From NCBI GenBank assembly GCA_016841765.1, contig JAENYN010000005.1, forward strand, positions 56,062 through 120,061: DNA of 64,000 nucleotides, read 5' to 3'. Positions 1 to 8,748 of the stretch are shown piece by piece. Both the position numbers and the translations under genes were made by a program. The number at the start of each line of letters is the position of its first letter. Position 1 is the stretch's first letter. Below the pieces are notes generated by a model. The model made no database searches. It saw only the letters and a list, made by a program, of their open reading frames with translations, and was not told where the DNA came from. This stretch comes from Guptibacillus hwajinpoensis (GTDB taxonomy: Bacteria > Bacillota > Bacilli > Bacillales > Bacillaceae_O).

Positions 1-261
1 ATGAAGGACGCCGCCCATGCCCGGTATCCCGAAATACGCTTCAAGGTGGCGGTGATGGTTCCAGGCAAAAGTTCCGACCCTGTCGCCGCGCCCGACGCCG
101 AGTTTTTCAAGTGCACTTGCAAGAGCCCTGGTCCGGCGCCCGATTTCCGCGTAGGTCATTTCTGTCTTTCCGGCTGACGTGCGGCTGATCACTTTCTTGT
201 CTGAAAAGAACTTTTCCGCATGTTCCATCATCATCGGCAGCAGCAGTGGTGTATTCATCAT
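1..261 (-). CDS. AMP-dependent acyl-CoA ligase, N-terminal part only (runs off window)
   Basis: This is the first ~87 codons of a leftward acyl-CoA synthetase, whose rest lies outside the window. The translation begins MMNTPLLLPMMMEHAEKFF and contains the N-terminal ANL-superfamily elements MTYAEIGRR, RALASALEKLGVGRGDRVGTFAWN and the HLEAYFGIPGMGGVLH segment. Family members activate a carboxylic acid with ATP and CoA. The start was chosen because an AAGGAGG sequence lies 10 nt upstream and because the ATG overlaps the TGA of the preceding racemase-like gene (ATGA, 258-261), a sign of translational coupling. It is the fourth gene of the operon and the second ligase in it. Its substrate cannot be read from this fragment. 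Confidence 0.85.
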   Translation of the reverse strand, partial: MMNTPLLLPMMMEHAEKFFSDKKVISRTSAGKTEMTYAEIGRRTRALASALEKLGVGRGDRVGTFAWNHHRHLEAYFGIPGMGGVLH

Positions 262-1397
262 ATCTTTTCATCCTCCTTTATTTTCATGCTGGATAACGTG
301 CCAAATACTTCTTCTGTATGTTCACCAAGGCCCGGAGCCGGCCCCCGGTCTCCAGCCGGCCTCCCAAAGCCGGTTGCCGTCAGGACAGCTCCCCCGCTCT
401 TCCTTCTTACAAGCCTTCTTTCTTTCAGCAATGGATGGACTGATGCCTCACCGGGTTCAAGGACAGGCGTCAGGCAGCAATCCACCGTTTCACCAAACTT
501 CCGCCATTGTTCCATCGTTTTCGATTGAAAGAAAGATTGGATAGCGGCATACACCGGATTGCTTGGATCAGCCGGTGTAAAATGGGCTGATAGCCATTCT
601 TCTTTTCCGGCAGCTTCACAAAAATTGCGCCAGAATTTTGGTTCGAGGGCGGCCAGGCTTACAAACCGCCCATCCTCCGTTTCATATAAATGGTAGGAAA
701 CAATCCGGCCGTTCAGCGGTTCAATCCCCGTTTCAATCCCTGATTCTGCACTTATGGTGTAATGATGGCTTAAAAATGCCGCCATCGCATCGAGCAGCGA
801 AAGATCGATATAAAAGCCTTCACCTGTTCGCTCCCTTTTGAACAGTGCGGCAGTGATCGCTTCACTTGCCGCCATTCCGCCTGCCATATCTGCAAGCGTG
901 ACCGTCGGATGCACCGGCCTGCCGCTGCTATCCTTGAATTGGGAAAGCATCCCGCTTACCGCCATGTAATTCAAATCATGGCTGCCGAGTCTGCTATAAT
1001 CCCAATCCTGTCCATATCCGCTCATTGAACAGTAAATGAGATTGTGCCTCGCTTTTTTCACACTCTCATAATCCAACCCGAGCCTGCGCATAACCCCGGG
1101 CCGAAAGCTTTCGATCACCACATCCGAAGTTTTGATGAGATTCAGGATCCGGCTGCGTTCATCTTTATCTTTCAGATTTACAGCCACACTTTTCTTGCCG
1201 GCATTGTTCAGCTTGAATACTGGATTATTTCCACCGTTCCCTCCGCCGACGCCGCGGGCAAGATCACCGGCGGGAGATTCCACCTTGATGACTTCCGCCC
1301 CCATATCGGCAAGCCGCAAGCTTGCGGATGGCCCGGGGAGATACTGGGAAAAGTCAAGAACCCGGATTCCTTCAAGCATTTGAGAACCTGCTCCCAT
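258..1397 (-). CDS. CaiB/BaiF family III CoA-transferase fold, alpha-methylacyl-CoA racemase-like
   Basis: About 379 residues, the usual size for this family. The N-terminus has LEGIRVLDFSQYLPGP and the aspartate-centred DMGAEVIKVE typical of family III CoA-transferases. Two segments point to the racemase branch: SHDLNYMAVSGML and TVTLADMAGG. They place His140 and Asp170 exactly 30 residues apart, the spacing of the catalytic His126/Asp156 pair of mycobacterial alpha-methylacyl-CoA racemase (family knowledge). Racemases interconvert 2R- and 2S-methylacyl-CoA so that dehydrogenases can act. The ATG at 1397 lies 2 nt past the dehydrogenase stop; an in-frame ATG at 1379 (MLEGIRV) is an equally possible start. 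The gene overlaps the next one by 4 bp. A true CoA-transferase remains possible. Confidence 0.82.
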   Translation of the reverse strand: MGAGSQMLEGIRVLDFSQYLPGPSASLRLADMGAEVIKVESPAGDLARGVGGGNGGNNPVFKLNNAGKKSVAVNLKDKDERSRILNLIKTSDVVIESFRPGVMRRLGLDYESVKKARHNLIYCSMSGYGQDWDYSRLGSHDLNYMAVSGMLSQFKDSSGRPVHPTVTLADMAGGMAASEAITAALFKRERTGEGFYIDLSLLDAMAAFLSHHYTISAESGIETGIEPLNGRIVSYHLYETEDGRFVSLAALEPKFWRNFCEAAGKEEWLSAHFTPADPSNPVYAAIQSFFQSKTMEQWRKFGETVDCCLTPVLEPGEASVHPLLKERRLVRRKSGGAVLTATGFGRPAGDRGPAPGLGEHTEEVFGTLSSMKIKEDEKI

Positions 1398-1399
1398 TT

Positions 1400-2545
1400 T
1401 TACAGCCCCATCCGCTTTGCGATTATGGACTTCATAATTTCGTTGGATCCTGCGTAGATGGCAGAGACCGGAATATCGCGGTACCTTCTGGCAATCTCGT
1501 ATTCTTCCATATACCCGTAACCGCCATGGAGCTGCATGCCTTCTGCGGCGGTGCGCTTCGCCATTTCGGTTGTCCACCATTTTGCCATCGACACTTGTGA
1601 AACGATGTCCTCGTTTTTCATATGGCGGGTGATCAAATCATCAATGAAGGTCCTGCCAATTTCGATTTCCGTGGCCATTTCAGCAAGGCGGAATTGTACC
1701 GTCTGCAACTTGCTGATTGGCTGGCCGAACGCTTTTCTTGTTTTTACATAGTCAAGGGTCTGTTTCATCATTTCCTCGGCCGCCACCTGTGCTGCAATCG
1801 CGACAACAAGGCGTTCCTGCTGCAGTTTTTCCATCAAATAATAAAACCCTTTGCCCTCTTCACCGATCAAGTTTCCCTTCGGCACCTTCGCATCCTCAAA
1901 AATAAGCTCGGCTGTATCCTGGGCATGAAGGCCGACTTTTTCCAGCTTGCGGCCGCGGGAAAAACCCGGTGTATCGCGTTCAATTGCAATCAGGCTCATT
2001 CCTTTATGGGGAGGATTCGCCTTCGGGTCCGTTTTTACGACCACCACGACAAGATCGGAGTGGATGCCGTTGGTGATGAATGTCTTTTCGCCATTTACAA
2101 TGTAATGATCGCCTTCAGCAATCGCTGTTGTCCTGATACCGGCAAGATCCGAACCGGCTCCCGGTTCGGTCATTGCTATGGCTGTGATCATCTCACCGCT
2201 GATGAATTTTGGCAGCCAGCGCTGTTTTTGCTCTTCCGTCCCGTAGTCAGCGATGTATGGTGCCACAATATCATTATGGAGGCCGATGCCAACGAGGCTT
2301 GAACCGATTTTTTCAAATTCTTCGTTTAAAATGGCCGAATAGCCGAAATCTGCTTCAAATCCCCCATATTTTTCATCGACCCATGGGCACAGAAATCCGT
2401 TTTCACCCATTTTGGCCCAGAGCGACCGCGGGATGATTCCGTCTTTTTCCCATTGGTCATAGTAGGGGCGGGCTTCTTTATCAAGAAACTTTCTGACGGC
2501 TTCCCGGAATATGCTGTGTTCCTCTTTTATATAAGCTGCTGTCAT
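1400..2545 (-). CDS. Acyl-CoA dehydrogenase, long-chain (LCAD) type
   Basis: 381 residues, full length for a soluble flavoprotein acyl-CoA dehydrogenase that introduces the alpha-beta double bond in beta-oxidation. AMTEPGAGSDLAGI (about residues 124-137) and the FITNG element are the FAD/substrate-binding signatures. The glutamate that short- and medium-chain enzymes carry after the tyrosine near the C-terminus is absent: the segment reads IYAGSNEIM. Instead the motif ERLVVAIAAQVAAEEMM puts Glu257 where long-chain and isovaleryl-type enzymes carry their catalytic base. That subgroup accepts branched substrates. GGAGG precedes the ATG by 10 nt. It lies 33 bp downstream of the ligase and 2 bp from the racemase-like gene, so co-transcription is likely. 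Confidence 0.93.
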   Translation of the reverse strand: MTAAYIKEEHSIFREAVRKFLDKEARPYYDQWEKDGIIPRSLWAKMGENGFLCPWVDEKYGGFEADFGYSAILNEEFEKIGSSLVGIGLHNDIVAPYIADYGTEEQKQRWLPKFISGEMITAIAMTEPGAGSDLAGIRTTAIAEGDHYIVNGEKTFITNGIHSDLVVVVVKTDPKANPPHKGMSLIAIERDTPGFSRGRKLEKVGLHAQDTAELIFEDAKVPKGNLIGEEGKGFYYLMEKLQQERLVVAIAAQVAAEEMMKQTLDYVKTRKAFGQPISKLQTVQFRLAEMATEIEIGRTFIDDLITRHMKNEDIVSQVSMAKWWTTEMAKRTAAEGMQLHGGYGYMEEYEIARRYRDIPVSAIYAGSNEIMKSIIAKRMGL

Positions 2546-2578
2546 GTGTGCTTCCTCCGTTTCTGTATCGTCCTCGTT

Positions 2579-4153
2579 TTAAGCCGTAGGATCGGCCTGT
2601 TTTTCCTCAAACTGTTTCCTCAACAGGAATTTCTGGATCTTACCGCTCGCATTTCGCGGCAATTCTTCTACGAAATAGTACGCCCGCGGCCGTTTATAGT
2701 CAGCCAGATGGTCACTGTTTTTACAATAGGCATCCAACTCTTCTTCTGTCAGGGTTTCATCTTTCTTCACGACGACTGCGGCAACCCGCTCGCCCCACTT
2801 TTCATCCGGCTCGCCAAGAACGGCGACATCAAGAATCCCTTCATGGGCGTGCAGCAAGTCTTCCACTTCCCGTGGATATACGTTTTCGCCTCCACTGATA
2901 ATCATGTCGTCGACTCTGTCAGCCACATACAAATATCCGTCCTCGTCCAAGAAACCGAGATCGCTTGAATGGTACCAGCCTTTATACAGCGCTTTTTCCG
3001 TCGCCTCTTCCCTGTTATAGTATCCGGCCATCATGCAAGGGCCCTTGATGATGATTTCGCCCACTTCACCAGGCGGCAACATATCATCCGGTTCCGACGG
3101 GCCGTTTTCATTCGGCCGCACCACCCGGATTTCATGATTGTAGGCGGCTTTGCCGGCTGAACCGGCTTTCGTGATTTGCTCGTTCTCGGCCAAAAATGTG
3201 ACGGCAGGCCCCATCTCCGTCTGTCCATATGCCTGAATCAGGTCAATGCCAAGGCGCTCCCGCACCGCTTTTACAAGGACAGGGGCCATTGGCGCTGCTC
3301 CATATAGCCCGATACGGAGGGAATCAAGCTTAACGTTTCCAAGATCTTCCTGAAGAAGCATGTTCCACATCGTCGGAGCCGCGAAAAAGGTTGTAACTTT
3401 CTCCTCCTCAATCGCGCGAAGCACCTGTTTCGGTTCAAAATGGTGGATGATTATATTGCTGCCGCCGGTATGAACACGCGGGAGGAACGCACAATGAAGC
3501 TCGGCACAGTGGAACATCGGGGCGGTGACAAGCCCGGTATCCTGATCCGACAATTTGATTACCGCAGCACAGATCAAGCTCATTTCCACCATATCACGGT
3601 GGCGATGAAGCACTCCTTTAGGCCGGCCGGTTGTCCCGCTTGTATACATGATGGCATACATGTCATCCTCGCTTACGTCGACAGCCGGTTCGTCAGCAGA
3701 AGCCCGGTTCATTTTTTCATAATAGTTTTCCGCATATTCAGGTGTGTCTTCATTGATATACCAGAATGCCGTATCCGGATGCTGTTCATAAACGGTTTTC
3801 ACCTGGTCAGCAAGTGCTTTTTCAAATAAAAACACCCTGGGCTTGGCGTCCCTGAGAATATAATCGATTTCCTGGGCTTTGAGCCGGAAATTGATCGGAT
3901 TCAGCACCGCGCCGATTTTGGCGCTGGCGAAAAAAACGGTAGCCAGCTCACTCGAGTTGAACAGAAACGTCGAAATCCTGTCCCCTTTTTTCACCCCGGC
4001 TTCCATAAGGGCATTTGCAAGGCGATGGACATCATCCCGCCATTCTTCGTACGTCCACCGTTTATTCAGCGTCTTGTCCACCAGTGCTTCCTTTTTCGGG
4101 AACTTCAGAACCGTCTGGTCAAAAATTGTTCCGATTGTCGGATGAAAAGCCAT
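2579..4153 (-). CDS. Long-chain fatty-acid-CoA ligase (AMP-binding, FadD-like)
   Basis: 524 residues. It activates fatty acids to acyl-CoA through an acyl-adenylate. The ATP/AMP signature YTSGTTGRPKG is at residues 170-180, YGQTEMGP and GWYHSSDLGF (motif II) follow, and NASGKIQKFLLR near the C-terminus carries the catalytic lysine of the mobile domain. AAGGGGATTGA precedes the ATG. It is the first gene of a four-gene leftward operon (ligase, dehydrogenase, racemase-like, second ligase), with a sigma-A promoter and a cre-like element upstream. Chain length and branching preference cannot be deduced. Confidence 0.93.
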   Translation of the reverse strand: MAFHPTIGTIFDQTVLKFPKKEALVDKTLNKRWTYEEWRDDVHRLANALMEAGVKKGDRISTFLFNSSELATVFFASAKIGAVLNPINFRLKAQEIDYILRDAKPRVFLFEKALADQVKTVYEQHPDTAFWYINEDTPEYAENYYEKMNRASADEPAVDVSEDDMYAIMYTSGTTGRPKGVLHRHRDMVEMSLICAAVIKLSDQDTGLVTAPMFHCAELHCAFLPRVHTGGSNIIIHHFEPKQVLRAIEEEKVTTFFAAPTMWNMLLQEDLGNVKLDSLRIGLYGAAPMAPVLVKAVRERLGIDLIQAYGQTEMGPAVTFLAENEQITKAGSAGKAAYNHEIRVVRPNENGPSEPDDMLPPGEVGEIIIKGPCMMAGYYNREEATEKALYKGWYHSSDLGFLDEDGYLYVADRVDDMIISGGENVYPREVEDLLHAHEGILDVAVLGEPDEKWGERVAAVVVKKDETLTEEELDAYCKNSDHLADYKRPRAYYFVEELPRNASGKIQKFLLRKQFEEKQADPTA

Positions 4154-4217
4154 TCAATCCCCTTCCTCTCTTTTTGATTACTGTCTTTATCCGGCTTTGC
4201 TTTTCATTTCTCTTCAT

Positions 4218-4231
4218 CGAAAGCGTTTACA
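4218..4231 (-). promoter_or_regulatory. cre-like CcpA site in the fatty-acid operon leader
   Basis: The + strand reads cgaaagcgtttaca, matching the catabolite-responsive element consensus TGNAANCGNTNNCA at every defined base except the first. It lies downstream of the predicted -10 (4258-4263), between promoter and first start codon, where CcpA blocks elongation in other bacilli. Repression of fatty-acid oxidation by good carbon sources is inferred from this. Confidence 0.6.
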
Positions 4232-4257
4232 AAAACAAAACCGGCAGTCCTTCTTTT

Positions 4258-4287
4258 ATTATAATTTTCTTAATTATCTAATAACAA
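4258..4287 (-). promoter_or_regulatory. Sigma-A promoter of the fatty-acid operon
   Basis: On the minus strand TTGTTA (4282-4287) and a perfect TATAAT (4258-4263) are separated by 18 bp. The predicted start falls near 4250, about 100 nt upstream of the first ligase gene. No clear FadR-type TGAATGA palindrome was seen. Confidence 0.6.
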
Positions 4288-4381
4288 CACTTTTTCAAAA
4301 AAACTGCCAGATAATTGTTGCCTTTACAGAGAAAATCTTTTGAAAGTTCACATTTCCTCAACAGAATAAGGGTTTCCGCAA

Positions 4382-4390
4382 TGCTATAAT
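4382..4390 (+). promoter_or_regulatory. Extended -10 promoter of the putative structured RNA
   Basis: TGCTATAAT is a perfect -10 hexamer with the TGn extension. No good -35 lies at 17 bp, which extended -10 promoters tolerate. The predicted start is near 4397, ten bases before the first paired segment of the RNA. Confidence 0.5.
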
Positions 4391-4396
4391 GTAGGT

Positions 4397-4765
4397 GAAA
4401 TAATATAACAGCTGCAGAGACTCAGCCATCCTGGTTGGTTCCGTTCGAAAAACGAAGTACCAATCGGTGATCTTTTTTCCAGAAAGATATGAAGCAATGC
4501 ATGTAGGATGCATGACTGCTCTGATGGAGAGTCCACTAAATGATACAGGGGGGTTGTCTCGTTTCCAGGCTTCTGAAAATAGAGAATTTTGCTTTACCCG
4601 CCCCATCTGTTCGCAGCGGAAGCAACACACACGAGATCCTCGTGCTTTTAAGGCCAGGTTGCCTGGTATGGCATGCCTGCCAATCATTAAAAAATCGAGT
4701 GTCCTGTGGCATGGTTGGGTCCCTGGAGCTGTTAGCGAAAACCGGCATGAGTGCCGGTTTTTTCT
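4397..4765 (+). ncRNA. Unidentified structured RNA, about 330-370 nt
   Basis: The gap between two divergent operons holds no convincing protein but strong RNA-like pairing. A long closing helix joins 4407-4413 (AACAGCT) with 4727-4733, CAG 4415-4417 with CTG 4723-4725, and the 11 bases of 4419-4429 with 4711-4721. Inside are hairpins at 4434-4462, 4493-4520 (10 bp with a three-base bulge), 4630-4644 (CACGAG/CTCGTG) and 4654-4666 (CCAGG/CCTGG). An extended -10 promoter precedes it and an intrinsic terminator follows at once. I could not match it to RNase P RNA, tmRNA, SRP RNA, T-box or the common riboswitch cores. A cis-acting role on the next gene is unlikely because the terminator intervenes. 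Confidence 0.55.
4738..4764 (+). terminator. Intrinsic terminator of the structured RNA
   Basis: AAAACCGGCA, a four-base loop and TGCCGGTTTTTT form a GC stem followed by six T on the + strand. It begins 5 nt after the closing helix. Confidence 0.8.
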
Positions 4766-4968
4766 GTGCAACAAAAAGGAAATAGAACCTCGTTTTCCGG
4801 GCAGATCTGCATCCGTGCAGGATGTTCCCTCGTCCCCTGCCGTTACCGGCATCCCATCCCAGGCACTGAATGCGATCGTGCACACACAGCCGCTGAATTG
4901 CAATATTTTCCCTTTTATCTTCCATATCATGTTAATCTGAAAACAGTATCAAGAAAGGGGAAATGATA

Positions 4969-5352
4969 ATGACAAGTCCAATCAAAAATCAGGCCGGTGC
5001 TGTTTTCATTCATGTATCTGACATGAAACGCGCCATCGGCTTTTACAGCAAGCTACTGGGCCTGCCCATCCTTGAGGCAGCACATGAAGGCAACATATAT
5101 GACCTGCCGGTGCAGAGCGGTACCCAAATCATCCTCGATAGCCATCATAGAAAAGCCCCTTCCAATGATAATCTGCCGCTGCTGTTTTTTGACACTGATG
5201 ATCTTCAGGCTTCTTACGCCTTTATTGTCAGTGAAGGAATCGAAGTTGCAGGTGAGATTGAAATCCATGACGATATTTCATTTTTCACATTCCGGGATCC
5301 GGACGGAAATGTCTTGATGGTGTGTGAAGATAAACGGAAAACCGTTTCTTGA
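4969..5352 (+). CDS. VOC (glyoxalase/bleomycin-resistance fold) family protein
   Basis: 127 residues, a single-module vicinal-oxygen-chelate protein. The opening GAVFIHVSDMKRAIGFYSKLLGLP and the closing FTFRDPDGNVLMVCE are the two characteristic beta-alpha-beta-beta-beta ends, with His and Glu positions that bind a metal in family enzymes. The ATG at 4969 was preferred over one at 4963 because AAAGGGG ends 8 nt before it and only 2 nt before the other. It stands alone between the RNA terminator and recQ. The substrate is unknown. Relatives include dioxygenases, glyoxalase-like and antibiotic-binding proteins. Confidence 0.85.
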   Translation: MTSPIKNQAGAVFIHVSDMKRAIGFYSKLLGLPILEAAHEGNIYDLPVQSGTQIILDSHHRKAPSNDNLPLLFFDTDDLQASYAFIVSEGIEVAGEIEIHDDISFFTFRDPDGNVLMVCEDKRKTVS

Positions 5353-5465
5353 TTCACATGTATGTGCATCTTCACAAGAATGGCTTTTATTTTTTCTTTT
5401 TCTACCCCTTCCCTGCCCGAATTTGTTACGATTAAAAAAGCAAATGCAGCAAAAGGATGGGAAAT

Positions 5466-7613
5466 ATGCTTACGAAAGCAAAACAAGTGCTTGAACAATA
5501 TTTTGGATATACTTCATTCCGGCCGGGACAGGAGAAGGCGGTAGGGCATGCCCTGAACAACGAAAATACACTGGCCGTCATGCCGACGGGCGGCGGAAAA
5601 TCGCTGTGCTACCAGATTCCAGGACTCGTGAAGGATGGTACGGCTGTCATCATTTCACCACTTATCTCGCTGATGAAAGACCAGGTCGATGCCTTAACGG
5701 CCGCCGGCGTGGAAGCGACTTTCATCAATAGTTCACTGAGTTTCACCGAACAGCAAGAACGGCTGCAAGAATTGCAGGCTGGCCTTTATAAGTTTGTGTA
5801 TGTCGCACCGGAACGGTTTGAATCACAGGATTTCATCCACGCAGTCAGGAATCTCCCTCTTTCGTTGATCGCCTTCGATGAAGCACATTGTATTTCACAG
5901 TGGGGACATGACTTCCGGCCAAGCTATCGATCTATCGTACCCAATTTAAAACAGCTTCCGAATCTGCCGGTCCTTATGGCTCTTACGGCCACTGCCACTG
6001 ATGAAGTGATTGCTGATATCCAATCACTGCTGGATATTGATGCAGATGACATCGTGAACACCGGGTTTGCAAGAGAAAATCTCCATTTCCAAATCGTCAA
6101 AGGGGTGACAAAGCCGGATTTCCTGCTTGATCAAGTGGAAAAAAGGCCGGGCGAATCGGGAATCATTTATACGCCGACCCGCAAAGTGACGGACCAGGTG
6201 TACAAAATGCTTGCAGACAAAGGCATAAATGCGGCCCGTTATCATGCCGGAATGTCTGAAAACGCCCGAAAAGAAGCGCAGTCTGCCTTCATTCAGGATG
6301 AGGCTGCCGTCATGGTGGCCACCAACGCATTCGGTATGGGAATCGATAAAAGCAACGTCCGCTTTGTCATCCATTATGCGCTGCCGATGAATATCGAGTC
6401 CTACTATCAGGAAGCGGGGCGCGCCGGACGGGACGGCGAACCGAGCGAGTGCATCCTGCTGTTTGCTGCAAAGGACATCCAGCTGCAGAAATTTTTGATT
6501 GAGCGGTCCTTCATGGACGAGACTAAAAAGCGCCAGGAATATAAAAAGCTTCAGGATATGGCAAGTTATTGCCACACGAACCGGTGCCTGCAGCGTTATA
6601 TCCTCGATTATTTCGGCGATGAAGCCGGGGCCGAAGCATGCGGGCGCTGCAGCAACTGCCTCGGAAGCGAACAACGGGCCGACATGACCCTTGAAGCCCA
6701 GATGGTGTTATCGTGCGTGGCCCGGATGGGGGAACGGTTCGGCGCTTCCATGACGGCAAAAGTGCTGAAAGGTTCGAAAAGCCAGAAAGTCATTGACTTC
6801 AATTTTAACCGGCTGTCAACATATGGTCTTCTCTCGCAGTATACCGAGAAGGAAATCATGAACTTGATCAATTACCTTGCCGCTGACGGATACTTGCAAA
6901 CGGAGGACGCAAAGTTTCCGACCTTGAAGCTGACCCCGCTCGCTGGTGAAGTGCTGAAAGGGAATGAAGCCGTCTATGTCCAGGCGTTACCGAAAGCGGC
7001 AGCTGTAAAAGATGACTATCACTCCGGATTGTTTGAAGCACTACGTGTGCTGCGGAAATCGATTGCCGGTGAAAAAGGGGTGCCGCCCTATGTCATCTTT
7101 TCAGATGCAAGCCTGAAGGAAATGGCACGTTTCATTCCGGAAACAAAAGAAGAGATGCTGAGGATAAAAGGTGTTGGAGAAAAGAAGTTTGACCAATACG
7201 GTGAAGTGTTTTTAGAAGGGATCGATCGTTATCTTGATGAACATGGCCCGCTCGAAAAACAGGCTCCCTCTCCTTCCCCTTCTGGTGCAGAAATCCAAAA
7301 GAAGACGGAAGATGACAGCCGTCCAAGCCATATGATTTCCTATGAGATGTTTTGTGCCGGCAGCAGCACAAAGGAAATCGCCAAAGAACGCGGCCTTACC
7401 GCACAAACCGTTGAAAACCACTTATTCAAAGCCGTGAAGGAAGGCAATGAACTCGATTGGAACTTATTTTTCAACAGCGACACGGAAGCACTCATTCTTC
7501 AGGAACACAGCCAGCTGGATGAGAAGAAGCTTAAGCCGCTTAAAGACCGGCTGCCGGATGAGATCAGTTACTCCGAAATCAAAGCTGTTCTTGTCAAACA
7601 TGATTTAATGTAA
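5466..7613 (+). CDS. recQ: ATP-dependent DNA helicase RecQ
   Basis: 715 residues. This 3'-5' helicase acts in recombination and replication-fork repair. Walker A TGGGKS is at 41-46 and the DEAH box at 138-141, within AFDEAHCISQWGHDF. The second RecA lobe contains ATNAFGMGIDKSNVRFVIHY and the QEAGRAGRDG motif VI. A zinc-binding RQC region with CHTNRC and CGRCSNC follows, then an HRDC domain (about 510-590). The C-terminus carries a further helix-turn-helix segment (MISYEMFCAGSSTKEIAKERGLT), making it longer than the basic RecQ. The ATG at 5466 has AAAGGA 8 nt upstream, which the in-frame ATG at 5457 lacks. It is monocistronic and ends at a convergent terminator. Confidence 0.96.
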   Translation: MLTKAKQVLEQYFGYTSFRPGQEKAVGHALNNENTLAVMPTGGGKSLCYQIPGLVKDGTAVIISPLISLMKDQVDALTAAGVEATFINSSLSFTEQQERLQELQAGLYKFVYVAPERFESQDFIHAVRNLPLSLIAFDEAHCISQWGHDFRPSYRSIVPNLKQLPNLPVLMALTATATDEVIADIQSLLDIDADDIVNTGFARENLHFQIVKGVTKPDFLLDQVEKRPGESGIIYTPTRKVTDQVYKMLADKGINAARYHAGMSENARKEAQSAFIQDEAAVMVATNAFGMGIDKSNVRFVIHYALPMNIESYYQEAGRAGRDGEPSECILLFAAKDIQLQKFLIERSFMDETKKRQEYKKLQDMASYCHTNRCLQRYILDYFGDEAGAEACGRCSNCLGSEQRADMTLEAQMVLSCVARMGERFGASMTAKVLKGSKSQKVIDFNFNRLSTYGLLSQYTEKEIMNLINYLAADGYLQTEDAKFPTLKLTPLAGEVLKGNEAVYVQALPKAAAVKDDYHSGLFEALRVLRKSIAGEKGVPPYVIFSDASLKEMARFIPETKEEMLRIKGVGEKKFDQYGEVFLEGIDRYLDEHGPLEKQAPSPSPSGAEIQKKTEDDSRPSHMISYEMFCAGSSTKEIAKERGLTAQTVENHLFKAVKEGNELDWNLFFNSDTEALILQEHSQLDEKKLKPLKDRLPDEISYSEIKAVLVKHDLM

Positions 7614-7723
7614 CCATCCGGGACAGCCGACTGATGAGCCTGCAGGCGAGAGACAGAGGCATAATTTCCTTTATCTATAATCAGAATCAGCCACTTCTCC
7701 GGGAATCTTCCTTTCTAAAAGCA

Positions 7724-7752
7724 GAAAAGACCCCCGGCATTTTGCCGGGGAT
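7724..7752. terminator. Convergent terminator between recQ and yeeN
   Basis: CCCCCGGC, loop ATTTT, GCCGGGG. The T-rich side is best on the minus strand (TCTTTTC), serving yeeN; the + side is weaker. Confidence 0.75.
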
Positions 7753-7772
7753 CTTCATTCTTATTCTGCAAA

Positions 7773-8492
7773 TCATTCACCTGAATCAACGTTGTGGTAC
7801 ACCTGCTGAACATCTTCCAAGTCTTCAAGAACATCAATCAGTTTTTCAAACTGTTCCTGGCTGTCTTCCGGAAGCGTGACGTCACTTTGGGCAAGCATTG
7901 TCAGTTCCGCAACGGAGAACTCGGTGATGCCGGCATTTTTGAACGCTTCCTGTACGGCATGGAATTGATCCGGTTCAGCATAAACGATGACATTGCCGTC
8001 TTCCTCAAAAACATCCCGGACATCAATGTCTGCCTCCATGAGCAGTTCAAGCACTTCATCCTCTGATTTCCCTTCAACCCCGATGACCGCCGTTGCATCA
8101 AACATGTAAGAGACCGAACCATTCACACCCAGGTTGCCGCCGTTTTTACTGAAAGCGGCCCGCACTTCTGCTGCTGTCCGGTTCACATTGTTTGTCAGTG
8201 TATCCACAATCACCATGGCGCCGTTAGGACCAAAGCCTTCATAGCGCAATTCATCATAGTTCTCTTCCGCGCCGCCCTTCGCCTTTTCAATAGCGCGTTC
8301 AATGATGTTTTTCGGAACATTATACGTTTTCGCCCGCTCAAGGACGACCTTCAAGGCCTGGTTGAGTTCCGGGTCCGGTTCTCCCTGCTTGGCCGCAACG
8401 TAAATCTCCCGGCCGAACCTGGCATATATGCGGCTCGTATTCTTATCCTTCGCCGCTTTTTTCTCCTTGATATTATTCCATTTCCGTCCCAT
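7773..8492 (-). CDS. yeeN: YebC/PmpR-family protein (YeeN type)
   Basis: 239 residues, full length for the YebC family. It starts [18 protein letters not shown], the form of the Bacillus YeeN subfamily rather than the AGHSKW form of YrbC. The conserved [19 protein letters not shown] and [18 protein letters not shown] segments are intact. Family members bind DNA as regulators or help translation at difficult sequences; which applies here is not visible. A GTG three codons upstream is in frame, but the ATG at 8492 matches the family start. The Shine-Dalgarno sequence is weak. It is transcribed alone, convergent with recQ. Confidence 0.92.
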   Translation of the reverse strand: MGRKWNNIKEKKAAKDKNTSRIYARFGREIYVAAKQGEPDPELNQALKVVLERAKTYNVPKNIIERAIEKAKGGAEENYDELRYEGFGPNGAMVIVDTLTNNVNRTAAEVRAAFSKNGGNLGVNGSVSYMFDATAVIGVEGKSEDEVLELLMEADIDVRDVFEEDGNVIVYAEPDQFHAVQEAFKNAGITEFSVAELTMLAQSDVTLPEDSQEQFEKLIDVLEDLEDVQQVYHNVDSGE

Positions 8493-8748
8493 AAAGAACA
8501 CTCGCTTTCACTTCGAAGCCTGTTTGCTTCTAAATTGTATTGGCTGCTTCCATTCCCTTGCGGCAGGAACAGACCAGGTAATTATCAACCTTTAAATTAT
8601 AGCATAAATCGAGATTCGGCTGTTGGCGCCGGACAGGCAATCAACTTTATTTCAGCACTATTTCTGGTAAAATTATAAATTTTTTCAATACCAGGATGAT
8701 GACCTTGTCTGCGACTTCATATGCAAGGCAACTAAATTAGAAAAACAA

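Noticed and set aside
1622..2302. 226-codon plus-strand frame opposite the acyl-CoA dehydrogenase
   Set aside because: Antisense shadow of a certain gene; no ribosome site or family pattern.
4397..4765. RNase P RNA or group I intron, because of AGAGTCC- and AGATATGA-like words
   Set aside because: The other conserved blocks of both classes are missing and the overall pairing does not fit.
4358..4940. Overlapping frames of 190 codons (minus) and 157 codons (plus) in the 4.4-4.9 kb gap
   Set aside because: No ribosome sites, odd composition rich in Cys and His, and they cross the hairpins and terminator of the structured RNA.
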